This document shows, in pieces, positions 27,580 through 35,226 of a DNA stretch of 37,999 nt. The position numbers were made by a program, and so were the translations under genes. Positions within the stretch are counted from its first letter, which is position 1, and each line of letters opens with the position of its first letter. The stretch is from contig NKXK01000015.1 in NCBI GenBank assembly GCA_004379165.1, forward strand, positions 1-37,999, written 5' to 3'. This stretch comes from Rhodocyclaceae bacterium. Lineage in GTDB: Bacteria; Pseudomonadota; Gammaproteobacteria; Burkholderiales; Rhodocyclaceae. The notes beneath the pieces are model-generated. The model did no database searches, was not told the origin of the DNA, and saw only the letters and a list, made by a program, of their open reading frames with translations.

Positions 27580-28961
27580 CACGCCGCCTCCCCCTCGCCG
27601 CCGCATTGATTACCCTGTTCGCTTCCGGTTGTGCCGTCGGCCCCGATTATCAGCGCCCAGAGGTTTCCCTGCCCGAACAGCATGCTGCCAGCAAGGCGGT
27701 TGCCGACAAGTTGTCACTGGCTGATGTCAACTGGCGTGAAGTGTTTACCGATCCGCAACTGCAGGAATTGATCGCCGAGGCGCTGGCCGCTGGGCCGGAT
27801 GCCCTGCTCGCCGCGGCACGCCTGCGCGAGGCCGAAGCGCTCGCCGGTGTTTCCCGCGCCCCGTTGTTCCCGCAGGCCTCGCTGTCGCTGAATACTTCGC
27901 CGACCGTACGCAAGGCGGGCGAGCAACTCACTTCCAGCTTTATGGGGGGAGCCGGCATTTCTTGGGAGATTGACCTGTGGGGCCGCTACCGTCGCGCCAG
28001 CGAGGCGGCACAGGCCGAACTATTGGCCAACGAGGCTGCACGTGACGGCATGAACGCGTCGCTGGTCGCTCAGGTTGCCCGGACCTACTACCAGCTGGCT
28101 GCGCTCCAGGAGACACTGCTGATCACCGAGCGTAGCGCCCGCAATCAAGGTGAGGTCCTGGGGCTGGTCAAGCGCCTGTCAGCAGCCGGCATTTCCTCGG
28201 CTGCTGAAGAGCGCCAGCAGGAGAGTGCACTCGCGGCGACCGAGGCTGCGGTACCGACGCTCAAGCGGCAGATCGCCGAAACCGAGACAGCGATCGCCCT
28301 GCTGCTCGGGCGTCATCCGGGTGCCCTGCGTCTGGTAGCGCCGACAACACTCGCGCTGCCAGGTTTCATTCCACCGGGGTTGCCGTCGCGACTGCTGGAA
28401 CAACGCCCGGATATCCGGCAGGCAGAGGCCCGTTTGGTCGCCGCCAATGCACGGGTCGGCGAGGCCAAAGCCTTGTATTTCCCGAACTTGTCGTTGACGG
28501 CGATGTTTGGTGGGGTGAGTGGCAGCCTTTCCGATGTGGTAAACGGTCGTGCACCGGCGGTGGCGTCAGTTGGGCCGGGGCTACTGATGCCGCTGTTTGC
28601 CGGTGGGCGTATCTATTTCAACAAAGCCGCCGCCGAGGCGAGGCTGGAGCAGGCGCTGATCAGCTACCGAAAAACCATCAATAATGCGCTGGGTGAGGTT
28701 GCCAACGGTCTGGTGGCCTATGAAACCAGTAACGATCTGCTCGATGTCCAGTCGCGTCGTGTCACCGCCGCGCGGGAGGCGATGCGCCTTGCTGATCTAC
28801 GCTTCCGCGCGGGGACCACGAGTTTTCTTGAAGTGCTGGATGCACAGCGGCAATTGCTGACGGCGGAGACGCAGGAGGTTCAGGCACTGCTTGAACGGCG
28901 CGTGGCTCTGGTTTCAGTCTATCTCTCGCTCGGTGGAGGTTGGCAGCCGATGGTGCGCTGA
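27576..28961 (+). CDS. Outer-membrane efflux channel lipoprotein (OprM/NodT family)
   Basis: The 461-residue TolC-like protein completes the tripartite pump. The signal ends LFASGC with lipidated Cys19 and is followed by the family's VGPDYQRP motif. Two outer-membrane efflux repeats are visible, with helical pairs and the characteristic SWEIDLWGRYRR and LEQRPDIRQAEARLVAANA motifs; the C-terminal repeat has RFRAGTTSFLEVLDAQRQLL. The ATG overlaps the pump stop by 4 nt. The HD-GYP gene starts 12 nt downstream, so it is probably the fourth gene of the operon. Confidence 0.95.
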   Translation: MTRRLPLAAALITLFASGCAVGPDYQRPEVSLPEQHAASKAVADKLSLADVNWREVFTDPQLQELIAEALAAGPDALLAAARLREAEALAGVSRAPLFPQASLSLNTSPTVRKAGEQLTSSFMGGAGISWEIDLWGRYRRASEAAQAELLANEAARDGMNASLVAQVARTYYQLAALQETLLITERSARNQGEVLGLVKRLSAAGISSAAEERQQESALAATEAAVPTLKRQIAETETAIALLLGRHPGALRLVAPTTLALPGFIPPGLPSRLLEQRPDIRQAEARLVAANARVGEAKALYFPNLSLTAMFGGVSGSLSDVVNGRAPAVASVGPGLLMPLFAGGRIYFNKAAAEARLEQALISYRKTINNALGEVANGLVAYETSNDLLDVQSRRVTAAREAMRLADLRFRAGTTSFLEVLDAQRQLLTAETQEVQALLERRVALVSVYLSLGGGWQPMVR

Positions 28962-28973
28962 GCGCGGTGGCGT

Positions 28974-30230
28974 ATGGGCGCTGTTCACACCTTGAAGACC
29001 ATTCACCGGAGCATCCTGCTCAGGCTGCTCTCAGTCTGGCTTTTATTGACGCCGCTTGCTGTCGGGCTTGGTTACTGGATTGAAGTCCGGAAATTCGAGG
29101 AAGATCTGGTTGCCCTTGTCTCACAACACCTTGAGAGCGTCTCAGCGGGCGTTCAGGATGACGATGTCGGTGATAAAACGCGATATCGAGCGACGCGGGA
29201 GTTCGTCAGCAGAAACTATCTGTTCATGCGGATCATCGACGAGACGGGTAAGGTCGTTGCAGAGGGCGACAATCCAGTGCATGAAGCCTTGACCGGCAAA
29301 TTGCGGGCTCAGTTTGCACCTCTGCCCCAGGATGGCAGACGCCATGTGTCACGCTTGGAGATTGACGGCGTGACGATACTCCGGGTGGCCGTCAATCTGC
29401 CTGCTGGTCTGTCCGGCCGAAAACGCTCGCTGGAGGGTGCCTTCATCATCGATGCTCAGGAACTCCAGCAGCAGCGGGATAGGCTCAGGCGTTTTCTGGG
29501 CGCTATCGTGCTGGTCAGTCTGGCGACGACATTGGCACTCTATCCGGTCATTCTCTCCCTGAACCGCAACGTGCTGCGTGCATCACGAGAGATTCTGCAG
29601 GGCAACATCGAAACTGCTGCCGTGCTCGGTGCGGCGATCGCCAAACGGGATTCGGATACCGGCGAGCACAATTATCGGGTCACACTGTATGCCATCGCGC
29701 TGGCCGAAAAAGTCGGCCTTGAGCGCGAGCAGATTCGTTATCTGACCCTGGGGGCTTTCCTCCACGATGTTGGCAAGATCGGCATTCCGGATGCGATTCT
29801 GCTCAAACCCGGCCGACTTGATGAGACCGAGTTTGCAACGATGAAGCAGCACGTTGGCCTCGGGCTTGAAATCATCGCCAATTCGCGCTGGCTGGCGCCG
29901 GCGGCGGAGGTGATCGGCAATCACCATGAGAAGGTCGACGGTAGCGGCTACCCACAAGGCCGACGGGGGGAGGATATTCCACTCAATGCCCGTATTTTCG
30001 CCATTGTCGATGTATTCGATGCGCTGATGTCAAAGCGCCCGTACAAGCCGCCCATGGCGCTGGAACAGGCACTGGAGATTCTGCGTGCGGGGCGGGGCCA
30101 GCATTTCGACAGTGCGCTGGTCGACGCCTTCTGTGATATCGCAGATGAGCGCTATCGGGCGCTATGTGACTTGTCCGAAACGGCTTTGAGCAAAATTCTC
30201 GTAGCGCACGTTTCCCGGCATTATCTGTAA
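28974..30230 (+). CDS. Membrane HD-GYP domain c-di-GMP phosphodiesterase
   Basis: The 418-residue protein has an N-terminal helix (about 15-34), a periplasmic sensor region of about 130 residues (NYLFMRIIDETGKVVAEG), a second helix (about 168-190) and a cytoplasmic HD-GYP domain. Metal-binding HDVGKIGIPD starts at His264, and HHEKVDGSGYP starts at His317 with the GYP triad intact, so hydrolysis of cyclic di-GMP is expected. The ATG lies 12 nt after the OprM-type gene with only a weak ribosome site (GCGGTGG), implying coupling to the efflux operon. The sensor domain does not belong to a family I recognise. A copy of the 31-bp motif follows 10 nt after the stop. Confidence 0.93.
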   Translation: MGAVHTLKTIHRSILLRLLSVWLLLTPLAVGLGYWIEVRKFEEDLVALVSQHLESVSAGVQDDDVGDKTRYRATREFVSRNYLFMRIIDETGKVVAEGDNPVHEALTGKLRAQFAPLPQDGRRHVSRLEIDGVTILRVAVNLPAGLSGRKRSLEGAFIIDAQELQQQRDRLRRFLGAIVLVSLATTLALYPVILSLNRNVLRASREILQGNIETAAVLGAAIAKRDSDTGEHNYRVTLYAIALAEKVGLEREQIRYLTLGAFLHDVGKIGIPDAILLKPGRLDETEFATMKQHVGLGLEIIANSRWLAPAAEVIGNHHEKVDGSGYPQGRRGEDIPLNARIFAIVDVFDALMSKRPYKPPMALEQALEILRAGRGQHFDSALVDAFCDIADERYRALCDLSETALSKILVAHVSRHYL

Positions 30231-30240
30231 GGAAAATCGG

Positions 30241-30271
30241 GATTTTGGGCTGTTTTCCAGGTTGACCGCTG
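30241..30271 (-). repeat. 31-bp dispersed motif, intergenic copy between convergent genes
   Basis: On the minus strand GCGGTCAACCTGGAAAA is followed by GCCCAAAATC. It agrees with the copy at 6956 at 25 of 31 positions. It lies 10 nt after the HD-GYP stop and 14 nt beyond the lipoprotein stop on the other strand. Confidence 0.75.
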
Positions 30272-30283
30272 ATGCCTTGAGGG

Positions 30284-30320
30284 GGCTATTCGTGCAGGTT
30301 CTCGATCAGCACGAATAGCC
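30284..30320. repeat. Perfect 12-bp inverted repeat over the lipoprotein stop codon
   Basis: GGCTATTCGTGC (30284-30295) pairs with GCACGAATAGCC (30309-30320) around a 13-nt loop. It spans the stop and last eleven codons of the minus-strand lipoprotein gene. Neither strand shows a T-run afterwards, so it is not a classical terminator; it could protect the 3' end of the mRNA. Confidence 0.7.
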
Positions 30321-30792
30321 GGCGGTAGAACTCGGGGTCGGCGACGGTTTCCTCGCTGACTTTGACCAGCGTGCTTTTGTCGGTTGGCCACGGCACCGAG
30401 ACCGAGCCGATGCCGGCGACCGACAGGCCGGTGCTGCTTCCGCTGGATTTGAGTTCGTAGCGCGTGTGCAGCGCGTTGGCGAACAGCGTTGTGTCGCGGC
30501 CGGTGGGCAGGCAGACGAGGGTGATCTTGAGTTGGGTTTGCAGGTCGGCTTTGGGCTGGAAGTACTTGGCGCCGCGGATGCTTTGCGGCGATGAGGCATC
30601 GACCTCGTAGCCCTGGCTGAGCAGGGCGCGCTTGCCATATTCACACAGTACCAGTGGCGGCAGGTCGCTGTGGTACTGATACGGCGTATCGGCGTCGAAG
30701 GTCTCGCTGCTGTAGGCGTGCTGCGGAGTATTGCTACAGGCCGTCAGGCCAGTCAGGCAGGCGGCCAGTACGAGAAGGGGGCGGCGCATCAT
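30286..30792 (-). CDS. DUF2242 family lipoprotein
   Basis: The 168-residue protein begins MMRRPLLVLAACLTGLTAC, a lipoprotein signal with lipidated cysteine at about residue 19, followed by SNTPQHAYSSETFDADTPY. The CEYGKRALLSQGYEV and KYFQPKADLQTQLKITLVC segments match the betaproteobacterial DUF2242 family, of unknown function. Two ATGs stand in tandem (30792 and 30789); the ribosome site is weak, so either may be used. The longer frame from 30843 has no lipoprotein signal at its start. The gene follows infA on the minus strand with a 65-nt gap. Its end forms a 12-bp inverted repeat. Confidence 0.8.
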   Translation of the reverse strand: MMRRPLLVLAACLTGLTACSNTPQHAYSSETFDADTPYQYHSDLPPLVLCEYGKRALLSQGYEVDASSPQSIRGAKYFQPKADLQTQLKITLVCLPTGRDTTLFANALHTRYELKSSGSSTGLSVAGIGSVSVPWPTDKSTLVKVSEETVADPEFYRRLFVLIENLHE

Positions 30793-30857
30793 TATCGTGT
30801 TGCGTAGCGTACGGAACCGGCGAATTCTAGCGCAGGCAGGCAAGCACCCCCAAGGTT

Positions 30858-31112
30858 TCAGCGGTTGCCGCGCGGGGCCATCGGTGCCCGGCCTTCTATG
30901 TGGCGGAAGGTAATACGACCCTTGCTCAGGTCGTAGGGGGACAGCTCCAGGCTGACCTTGTCGCCGGCGATGATGCGGATGTGGTGCTTGCGCATCTTGC
31001 CTGCGGTGTAAGCAACGATGCTGTGCCCGTTTTCGAGAGTGACGAGATAGCGTGAGTCGGGCAGCACTTCATTTACCGTGCCGTTCATTTCGAGTAGTTC
31101 TTCCTTGGCCAT
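30858..31112 (-). CDS. infA: Translation initiation factor IF-1, long second-copy type
   Basis: The 84-residue protein has the whole S1-like OB fold of IF-1 ([20 protein letters not shown], then [27 protein letters not shown]), which occupies the ribosomal A site during initiation. It is about 12 residues longer than the usual 72 owing to a basic tail ([11 protein letters not shown]). Betaproteobacteria commonly carry a second infA of this sort outside the ribosomal-protein operon; this looks like that copy. AAAGGAG lies 7 nt before the ATG. It lies directly after the cspA terminator, so read-through from the cold-shock promoter may feed it. Confidence 0.95.
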   Translation of the reverse strand: MAKEELLEMNGTVNEVLPDSRYLVTLENGHSIVAYTAGKMRKHHIRIIAGDKVSLELSPYDLSKGRITFRHIEGRAPMAPRGNR

Positions 31113-31135
31113 GGCCAGGACTCCTTTCTGGAGTA

Positions 31136-31165
31136 AAAAACAAAAGCCCGGCAAGGCCGGGCTTT
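31136..31165 (-). terminator. Rho-independent terminator of cspA
   Basis: AAAGCCCGGC (31143-31152) pairs perfectly with GCCGGGCTTT (31156-31165) around a 3-nt loop. On the minus strand it is followed by TTTTGTTTTTT. It ends about 24 nt before the infA start, so it also forms part of the infA leader. Confidence 0.85.
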
Positions 31166-31197
31166 GGGCAGTCTAGCGGGTCAGCCCCGCTGCAACA

Positions 31198-31401
31198 TCA
31201 GGCGGTGCGGATGTTGGTAGCCTGCAGGCCTTTCGGGCCGGTGGTCACGTCGAAAGAAACCTTTTCGCCTTCGGCGAGAGTCTTGAAGCCTTGCTTCTGG
31301 ATTGCGGAGAAGTGGGCGAAGAGGTCAGCGCCACCGTCGTCCGGGGTGATGAAGCCGAAACCCTTGGAGTCGTTGAACCACTTAACGGTACCGTTTGCCA
31401 T
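31198..31401 (-). CDS. cspA: Cold-shock domain protein
   Basis: The 67-residue nucleic-acid chaperone has both RNA-binding motifs, [11 protein letters not shown] (RNP1) and DLFAHFSAI (RNP2), in one OB fold and is normal in length. AGGAAT lies about 10 nt before the ATG; in-frame codons further upstream belong to the leader. A promoter at 31549-31577 would give a leader of about 140 nt, as for temperature-regulated csp mRNAs, and a palindrome lies within it. The exact paralog (constitutive or cold-induced) cannot be told; the symbol is used generically. Confidence 0.95.
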   Translation of the reverse strand: MANGTVKWFNDSKGFGFITPDDGGADLFAHFSAIQKQGFKTLAEGEKVSFDVTTGPKGLQATNIRTA

Positions 31402-31489
31402 GTCTTGTATTCCTAAAAAAATGTAGATGGGGGATAGCCCCTGACTTGGGGCGAGAATCAAGACGGCGCGGTGCAAATCGGAAAACGCA

Positions 31490-31503
31490 TCGCAGTACTG
31501 CGA
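31490..31503. promoter_or_regulatory. 14-bp perfect palindrome in the cspA leader
   Basis: TCGCAGTACTGCGA is fully self-complementary. It falls about 40-50 nt into the predicted cspA transcript. It could be an operator or an RNA dimer/hairpin site; no regulator is implied by neighbours. Confidence 0.4.
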
Positions 31504-31548
31504 CATACGGACCTGAAGACAACAACACTACTTGAAAATCGCTGCCGC

Positions 31549-31577
31549 ATTGTGCGGGTACTTTATTGGATTGGCAA
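31549..31577 (-). promoter_or_regulatory. Probable cspA promoter
   Basis: On the minus strand TTGCCA (31572-31577) and CACAAT (31549-31554) are separated by exactly 17 nt. Transcription would start near 31542, giving a leader of about 140 nt before cspA. Confidence 0.45.
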
Positions 31578-31634
31578 CCGTTATTTGGCCTATTTTTAAG
31601 CTTTTTTGACCAGTGAGCGGCTTTTTGTGCATTT

Positions 31635-31659
31635 AGCCTGCACCGGTCCGGTGCAGGCT
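31635..31659 (-). terminator. GC-rich hairpin after ppk1, probable terminator
   Basis: AGCCTGCACC (31635-31644) pairs with GGTGCAGGCT (31650-31659), extending to 12 pairs if the centre closes. It lies 18 nt beyond the ppk1 stop. The minus-strand sequence after it is not a clean T-run, so termination efficiency is uncertain. Confidence 0.5.
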
Positions 31660-31676
31660 TCAGTTCACGGCAGGTT

Positions 31677-33758
31677 TCAGGTGCTGCCAAGCGTTGCCAT
31701 CAACTCGCCCTGGGCATTGTGCGGCTTGCTGCGGCTCGAGCGTCGGCGCTGGTAAACGCCCTGACTGTTCATCTCCCAACCCTGCTGGTTGTCGGCGAGG
31801 TAGAACTTCAGTCCCTCGTTGATGACGCGCTTTTTCAGCTTCGGGTCGAGGATGGGGAAAGCCAGTTCGATGCGTTTGAAGAAGTTGCGCTCCATCCAGT
31901 CGGCGGAGGACAGATAAATGCTTTCCTTGCCACCGTCGTAAAAGTAAAAAATGCGATGGTGTTCGAGGAAACGGCCGATGATCGAGCGAACATGGATGCG
32001 TTCCGAAAGTCCGGTAACACCGGGGCGCAGCATGCAGACACCGCGGACCAGCAGGTTGATCTCGACGCCGGCCTGCGAGGCTTCGTACATGGCGTCGATG
32101 ACTTCCGGTTCGACCAGCGAATTCATCTTGGCGACGATGCGTGCCTTCTGTCCGGCACGCGCAGCCTCGGTTTCGGCACGGATGGCGGCGACGACATTGG
32201 GTTGCAGCGTGAAGGGTGCCTGCCACAGGTGCTTGAGCGTGCGCGCCTTGCCCAGTCCGGTGAGTTGCTTGAAAACTTCGCTGACGTCGTGGGTGATTTC
32301 CTCGTTGGCGGTGAGCAGGCCGAAATCGGTGTACATCCGTGCCGTGCGTGGGTGGTAGTTGCCGGTGCCGAGGTGGGCATAGCGCTTTAGGCCACCTTCC
32401 TCGCGGCGAACGATGAGCAGCGCCTTGGCGTGGGTCTTGTAGCCGACGACACCGAACACCACATGGGCGCCAACTTCTTCGAGTTTGGTCGCCCAACTGA
32501 TGTTGGCCTCTTCGTCGAAGCGGGCCATCAGTTCGACGACGACGGTGACTTCCTTGCCGTTCTGAGCGGCGCGGATCAGCGACTCCATCAGCACCGAGTC
32601 GGTACCGGTTCGATAGACCGTCATCTTGATCGCGACCACGGCCGGGTCGGTGGCCGCCTGGCTGAGCAGCTCGATCACCGGTGCGAACGACTGATAGGGG
32701 TGATGCAGCAGCACGTCGTTCTTGCGGATGCTGTCGAAGATGTTGGCGCCCTTGGTCAGTCCCTTGCTTGTACCGGGAACAAAGGGGCGGAACTTCATGT
32801 CCGGGCGGTCGACGCGATCCGGTACCTGCATCAGGCGGACGAGATTCACCGGACCGTGCACGCGGTAGAGATCGACTTCCTTGAGGTTGAACTGCGCGAG
32901 CAGGAATTCGGTCATCGCCTCCGAACAGTTATTGGCGACCTCGAGACGGACTGCGTTGCCGAAGTGACGCTGCGGCAATTCGCCCTGCAGCTTGGTGCGC
33001 AGATTGGTGACTTCTTCCTCGTCGACAAAGAGGTCGGAGTTGCGGGTGGCGCGGAACTGGTAACAGCCGAGCACGGTCATGCCGGTGAACAGTTCGCCGA
33101 CGAACTCGTGCAGGATGGACGACAGGAAAACGAAACCGTAGGCACAGCCAGAGAGTTCTTCCGGCAGCTGGATGACACGCGGCAGCACGCGAGGCGCCTG
33201 GACAATGGCGGCATTGGAACTGCGGCCGAAGGCATCCTTGCCTTCGAGTTCGACGGCGAAATTGAGGCTCTTGTTGAGCACGCGCGGGAAGGGGTGCGAG
33301 GGGTCGAGTCCGATCGGCGTCAGTACCGGCACCATTTCGCGGTGGAAGTAGTCGCGGATCCACTCGCGTTGCGCCTCGTTCCAGCCCGAACGGCGCAGGA
33401 AGCGGATGCCTTGTTCGGCCAGTGCCGGCAGGATCACGTCATTGAGGTGCTGGTACTGCTCGGCAACGATGGCATGCGCCTCGGCAGCGACCAGACGGAA
33501 GGTTTCCTGTGCCGTTTTGCCGTCGTTGGTGATCACCGGCGTTTGCGCGCGGATCTGCTCCTTGAGGCCGGAAACGCGGATCTCGAAGAACTCGTCGAGA
33601 TTGCTGGAAACGATGCACAGGAAGCGCAGGCGCTCTAGCAGCGGCATGCGTTCGTCCTGTGCCTGCGCCAGCACGCGGCGGTTGAAGGCAAGCAGGCCAA
33701 GCTCACGGTTGAGGTAGTTTGCCGTTGGGAAGCGGGGTTTCAGGAAAGGATGGGTCAT
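31677..33758 (-). CDS. ppk1: Polyphosphate kinase 1
   Basis: The 693-residue enzyme reversibly makes polyphosphate from ATP and is the main route of phosphate storage. The N-terminal domain begins NRELGLLAFNRRVLAQAQDE, followed by SSNLDEFFEIRVSG. The catalytic domain has His462 in AHLGTGNYHP, the position of the autophosphorylated histidine of E. coli Ppk, with ARMYTDFGLLT after it; a second conserved block is RGVCMLRPGV. Length is as in the family. GGAG lies about 9 nt before the ATG. A TATACT box and a probable Pho box lie upstream, suggesting induction by phosphate limitation. No ppx exopolyphosphatase is adjacent. Confidence 0.96.
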   Translation of the reverse strand: MTHPFLKPRFPTANYLNRELGLLAFNRRVLAQAQDERMPLLERLRFLCIVSSNLDEFFEIRVSGLKEQIRAQTPVITNDGKTAQETFRLVAAEAHAIVAEQYQHLNDVILPALAEQGIRFLRRSGWNEAQREWIRDYFHREMVPVLTPIGLDPSHPFPRVLNKSLNFAVELEGKDAFGRSSNAAIVQAPRVLPRVIQLPEELSGCAYGFVFLSSILHEFVGELFTGMTVLGCYQFRATRNSDLFVDEEEVTNLRTKLQGELPQRHFGNAVRLEVANNCSEAMTEFLLAQFNLKEVDLYRVHGPVNLVRLMQVPDRVDRPDMKFRPFVPGTSKGLTKGANIFDSIRKNDVLLHHPYQSFAPVIELLSQAATDPAVVAIKMTVYRTGTDSVLMESLIRAAQNGKEVTVVVELMARFDEEANISWATKLEEVGAHVVFGVVGYKTHAKALLIVRREEGGLKRYAHLGTGNYHPRTARMYTDFGLLTANEEITHDVSEVFKQLTGLGKARTLKHLWQAPFTLQPNVVAAIRAETEAARAGQKARIVAKMNSLVEPEVIDAMYEASQAGVEINLLVRGVCMLRPGVTGLSERIHVRSIIGRFLEHHRIFYFYDGGKESIYLSSADWMERNFFKRIELAFPILDPKLKKRVINEGLKFYLADNQQGWEMNSQGVYQRRRSSRSKPHNAQGELMATLGST

Positions 33759-33784
33759 CGCTCACGCTCCAATGTGATTTCTTA

Positions 33785-33839
33785 AGTATAGGCCTTAAGT
33801 TCATCATTTTGTTGCGTAAATATTACGTAACGATGACAG
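33785..33839 (-). promoter_or_regulatory. ppk1 promoter with probable Pho box
   Basis: On the minus strand CTGTCAT (33833-33839) is a perfect half of the PhoB site; two further 7-mers, ACGTAAT and ACGCAAC, follow on an 11-bp pitch. The same stretch is an imperfect palindrome (33811-33831, GTTRCGTAA arms). A -10 box TATACT lies at 33785-33790, with transcription expected near 33778, about 20 nt before the ATG. Confidence 0.5.
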
Positions 33840-33849
33840 TTGCCGGGGG

Positions 33850-33880
33850 CTGCGGTGAACCCGGAAAAGTGGCGAAAATC
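33850..33880 (+). repeat. 31-bp dispersed motif, intergenic copy after menF
   Basis: CTGCGGTGAACCCGGAAAA followed by GCGAAAATC. It matches the copy at 6956 at 23 of 31 positions with no gap. It lies 5 nt beyond the menF stop codon, on the side of the ppk1 promoter. Confidence 0.75.
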
Positions 33881-33885
33881 CGCCC

Positions 33886-35226
33886 TCAGTTCTCGGTGCC
33901 GGTGGCGCGGGTGTCGGCGTCCCGATCGAGTAAAGCGTCGAGCAGGGTGCCGAATTTGGCTTCGGTTTCCGCCAGTTCGGTCAGCGCCTGCGAGCCAGCA
34001 ACGATGCCGGCGCCAGCCTGCAATTCGATGCGGTCGCCGTCGATCAGCGCCGAGCGCAGCGCCACCGCAATGTCTCCGTTACCGGCGCTGTCCAGCCAAC
34101 CAAAGCCACCGCTGTACCAGGCCGTCCGCACTTCGCCATGTCTCTTCAACCAGTCGCGGGCGTCGGCGGTGGGCCAGCCACCGACCGCCGGGGTTGGATG
34201 CAGGCTGGCGATCAGGTCGAACAGGCTGCAGCCGGGACGCACGTGGACCGAGATTTTATTGCGCAGATGGCTCAGGCGGCCGGCGCTGCGGGCGCAGGTG
34301 GCCGCCTGTCGGGGCGGCTTGGTGCCATGGGCGGCCAGTGCAGCCATGACCGCATCGACGACCAGCGATTGCTCATGGCGATTCTTGCCGTCGTCCAGCG
34401 ATTGCGATCCGGGCCAGGCGGTGCCGGCCAGCGCGTCGGCGCTTGCCTGCTGCCCGTGCAGTCGCACCAGGCGTTCCGGCGTCGCGCCGACAAAGGCCAA
34501 GCTGCCTCGGCCGTGGCCATAAACGACGCTGTCCGCCTGCTGGGCGACCAGACGGTTGAGTACCGCCGCGGCAGGCAGCCTTTGAGTACAGCGCAACTGG
34601 CGGCGCCGCGCCAGAACGACCTTGGCCAGACGGTTGGCGTCGATATCGCGCAGCGCCGCGCCAACGCGAGCCAACCAGGCCTGATCAGCCAGTGTCGAAT
34701 CGACTGGACTCAGAATGCCATCCAGCTGGGTCGCTTGATGGCGGGCATGCGCAACATCCAGATCGCGCAGTGTCGCCGGCAAGGCGCCGGCAGGGGCGGT
34801 GAGCACGGCATGGCTGCGCCCGGCCTCGTGGCGTAGCAGCAGCGCCGGAATGGCCAGCACGGCGTTGGGGAAGGGCGAGTCGGCGGAGTCTGCTGCGAAG
34901 GCAAAGCCGCAGAAGACGCGGGCTAACTCGCTGCCCGGCCAGTGCCGGCGGACGCCGGCGAAGGCGTGGTCGAGCGCGGTCAGGCGCTGCGGGCCGCTGC
35001 TGGTCCAGTGGCAGGCGTGGCCGATGCCGAGCAGGTATTCGCCGCGCGCCGGACGGGCGTGATACCACCACGGCCCTTCGGCCGGCAGCCGGTTCAGCCA
35101 GTCCTGCGCCTGCGCTGGCAGCGGCAGGGTGACGCTGACCAGCGTGGTCGCCGGCAGGCCCGATGCCTGCGCAGCAAAGGCGGCGGCAGTATCCGGGTGG
35201 TGCAGGCGGGCGAGCAGCGGGGTCAT
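33886..35226 (-). CDS. menF: Isochorismate synthase (menaquinone pathway)
   Basis: The 446-residue protein belongs to the chorismate-utilising family and converts chorismate to isochorismate, the first step of menaquinone synthesis. The catalytic lysine lies in NRLAKVVLARRR. FVGATPERLVRL, LAGTAWPG, SHLRNKISVHVRPG and LHPTPAVGG are the expected active-site blocks, and the protein ends with AGAGIVAGSQ and the EAKFGTLLDAL helix. The ATG overlaps the menE stop (ATGA), so the two are co-translated, and the pairing with menE supports menaquinone rather than siderophore synthesis. A start 7 codons earlier is possible but overlaps menE more. A copy of the 31-bp motif follows the stop. Confidence 0.92.
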   Translation of the reverse strand: MTPLLARLHHPDTAAAFAAQASGLPATTLVSVTLPLPAQAQDWLNRLPAEGPWWYHARPARGEYLLGIGHACHWTSSGPQRLTALDHAFAGVRRHWPGSELARVFCGFAFAADSADSPFPNAVLAIPALLLRHEAGRSHAVLTAPAGALPATLRDLDVAHARHQATQLDGILSPVDSTLADQAWLARVGAALRDIDANRLAKVVLARRRQLRCTQRLPAAAVLNRLVAQQADSVVYGHGRGSLAFVGATPERLVRLHGQQASADALAGTAWPGSQSLDDGKNRHEQSLVVDAVMAALAAHGTKPPRQAATCARSAGRLSHLRNKISVHVRPGCSLFDLIASLHPTPAVGGWPTADARDWLKRHGEVRTAWYSGGFGWLDSAGNGDIAVALRSALIDGDRIELQAGAGIVAGSQALTELAETEAKFGTLLDALLDRDADTRATGTEN

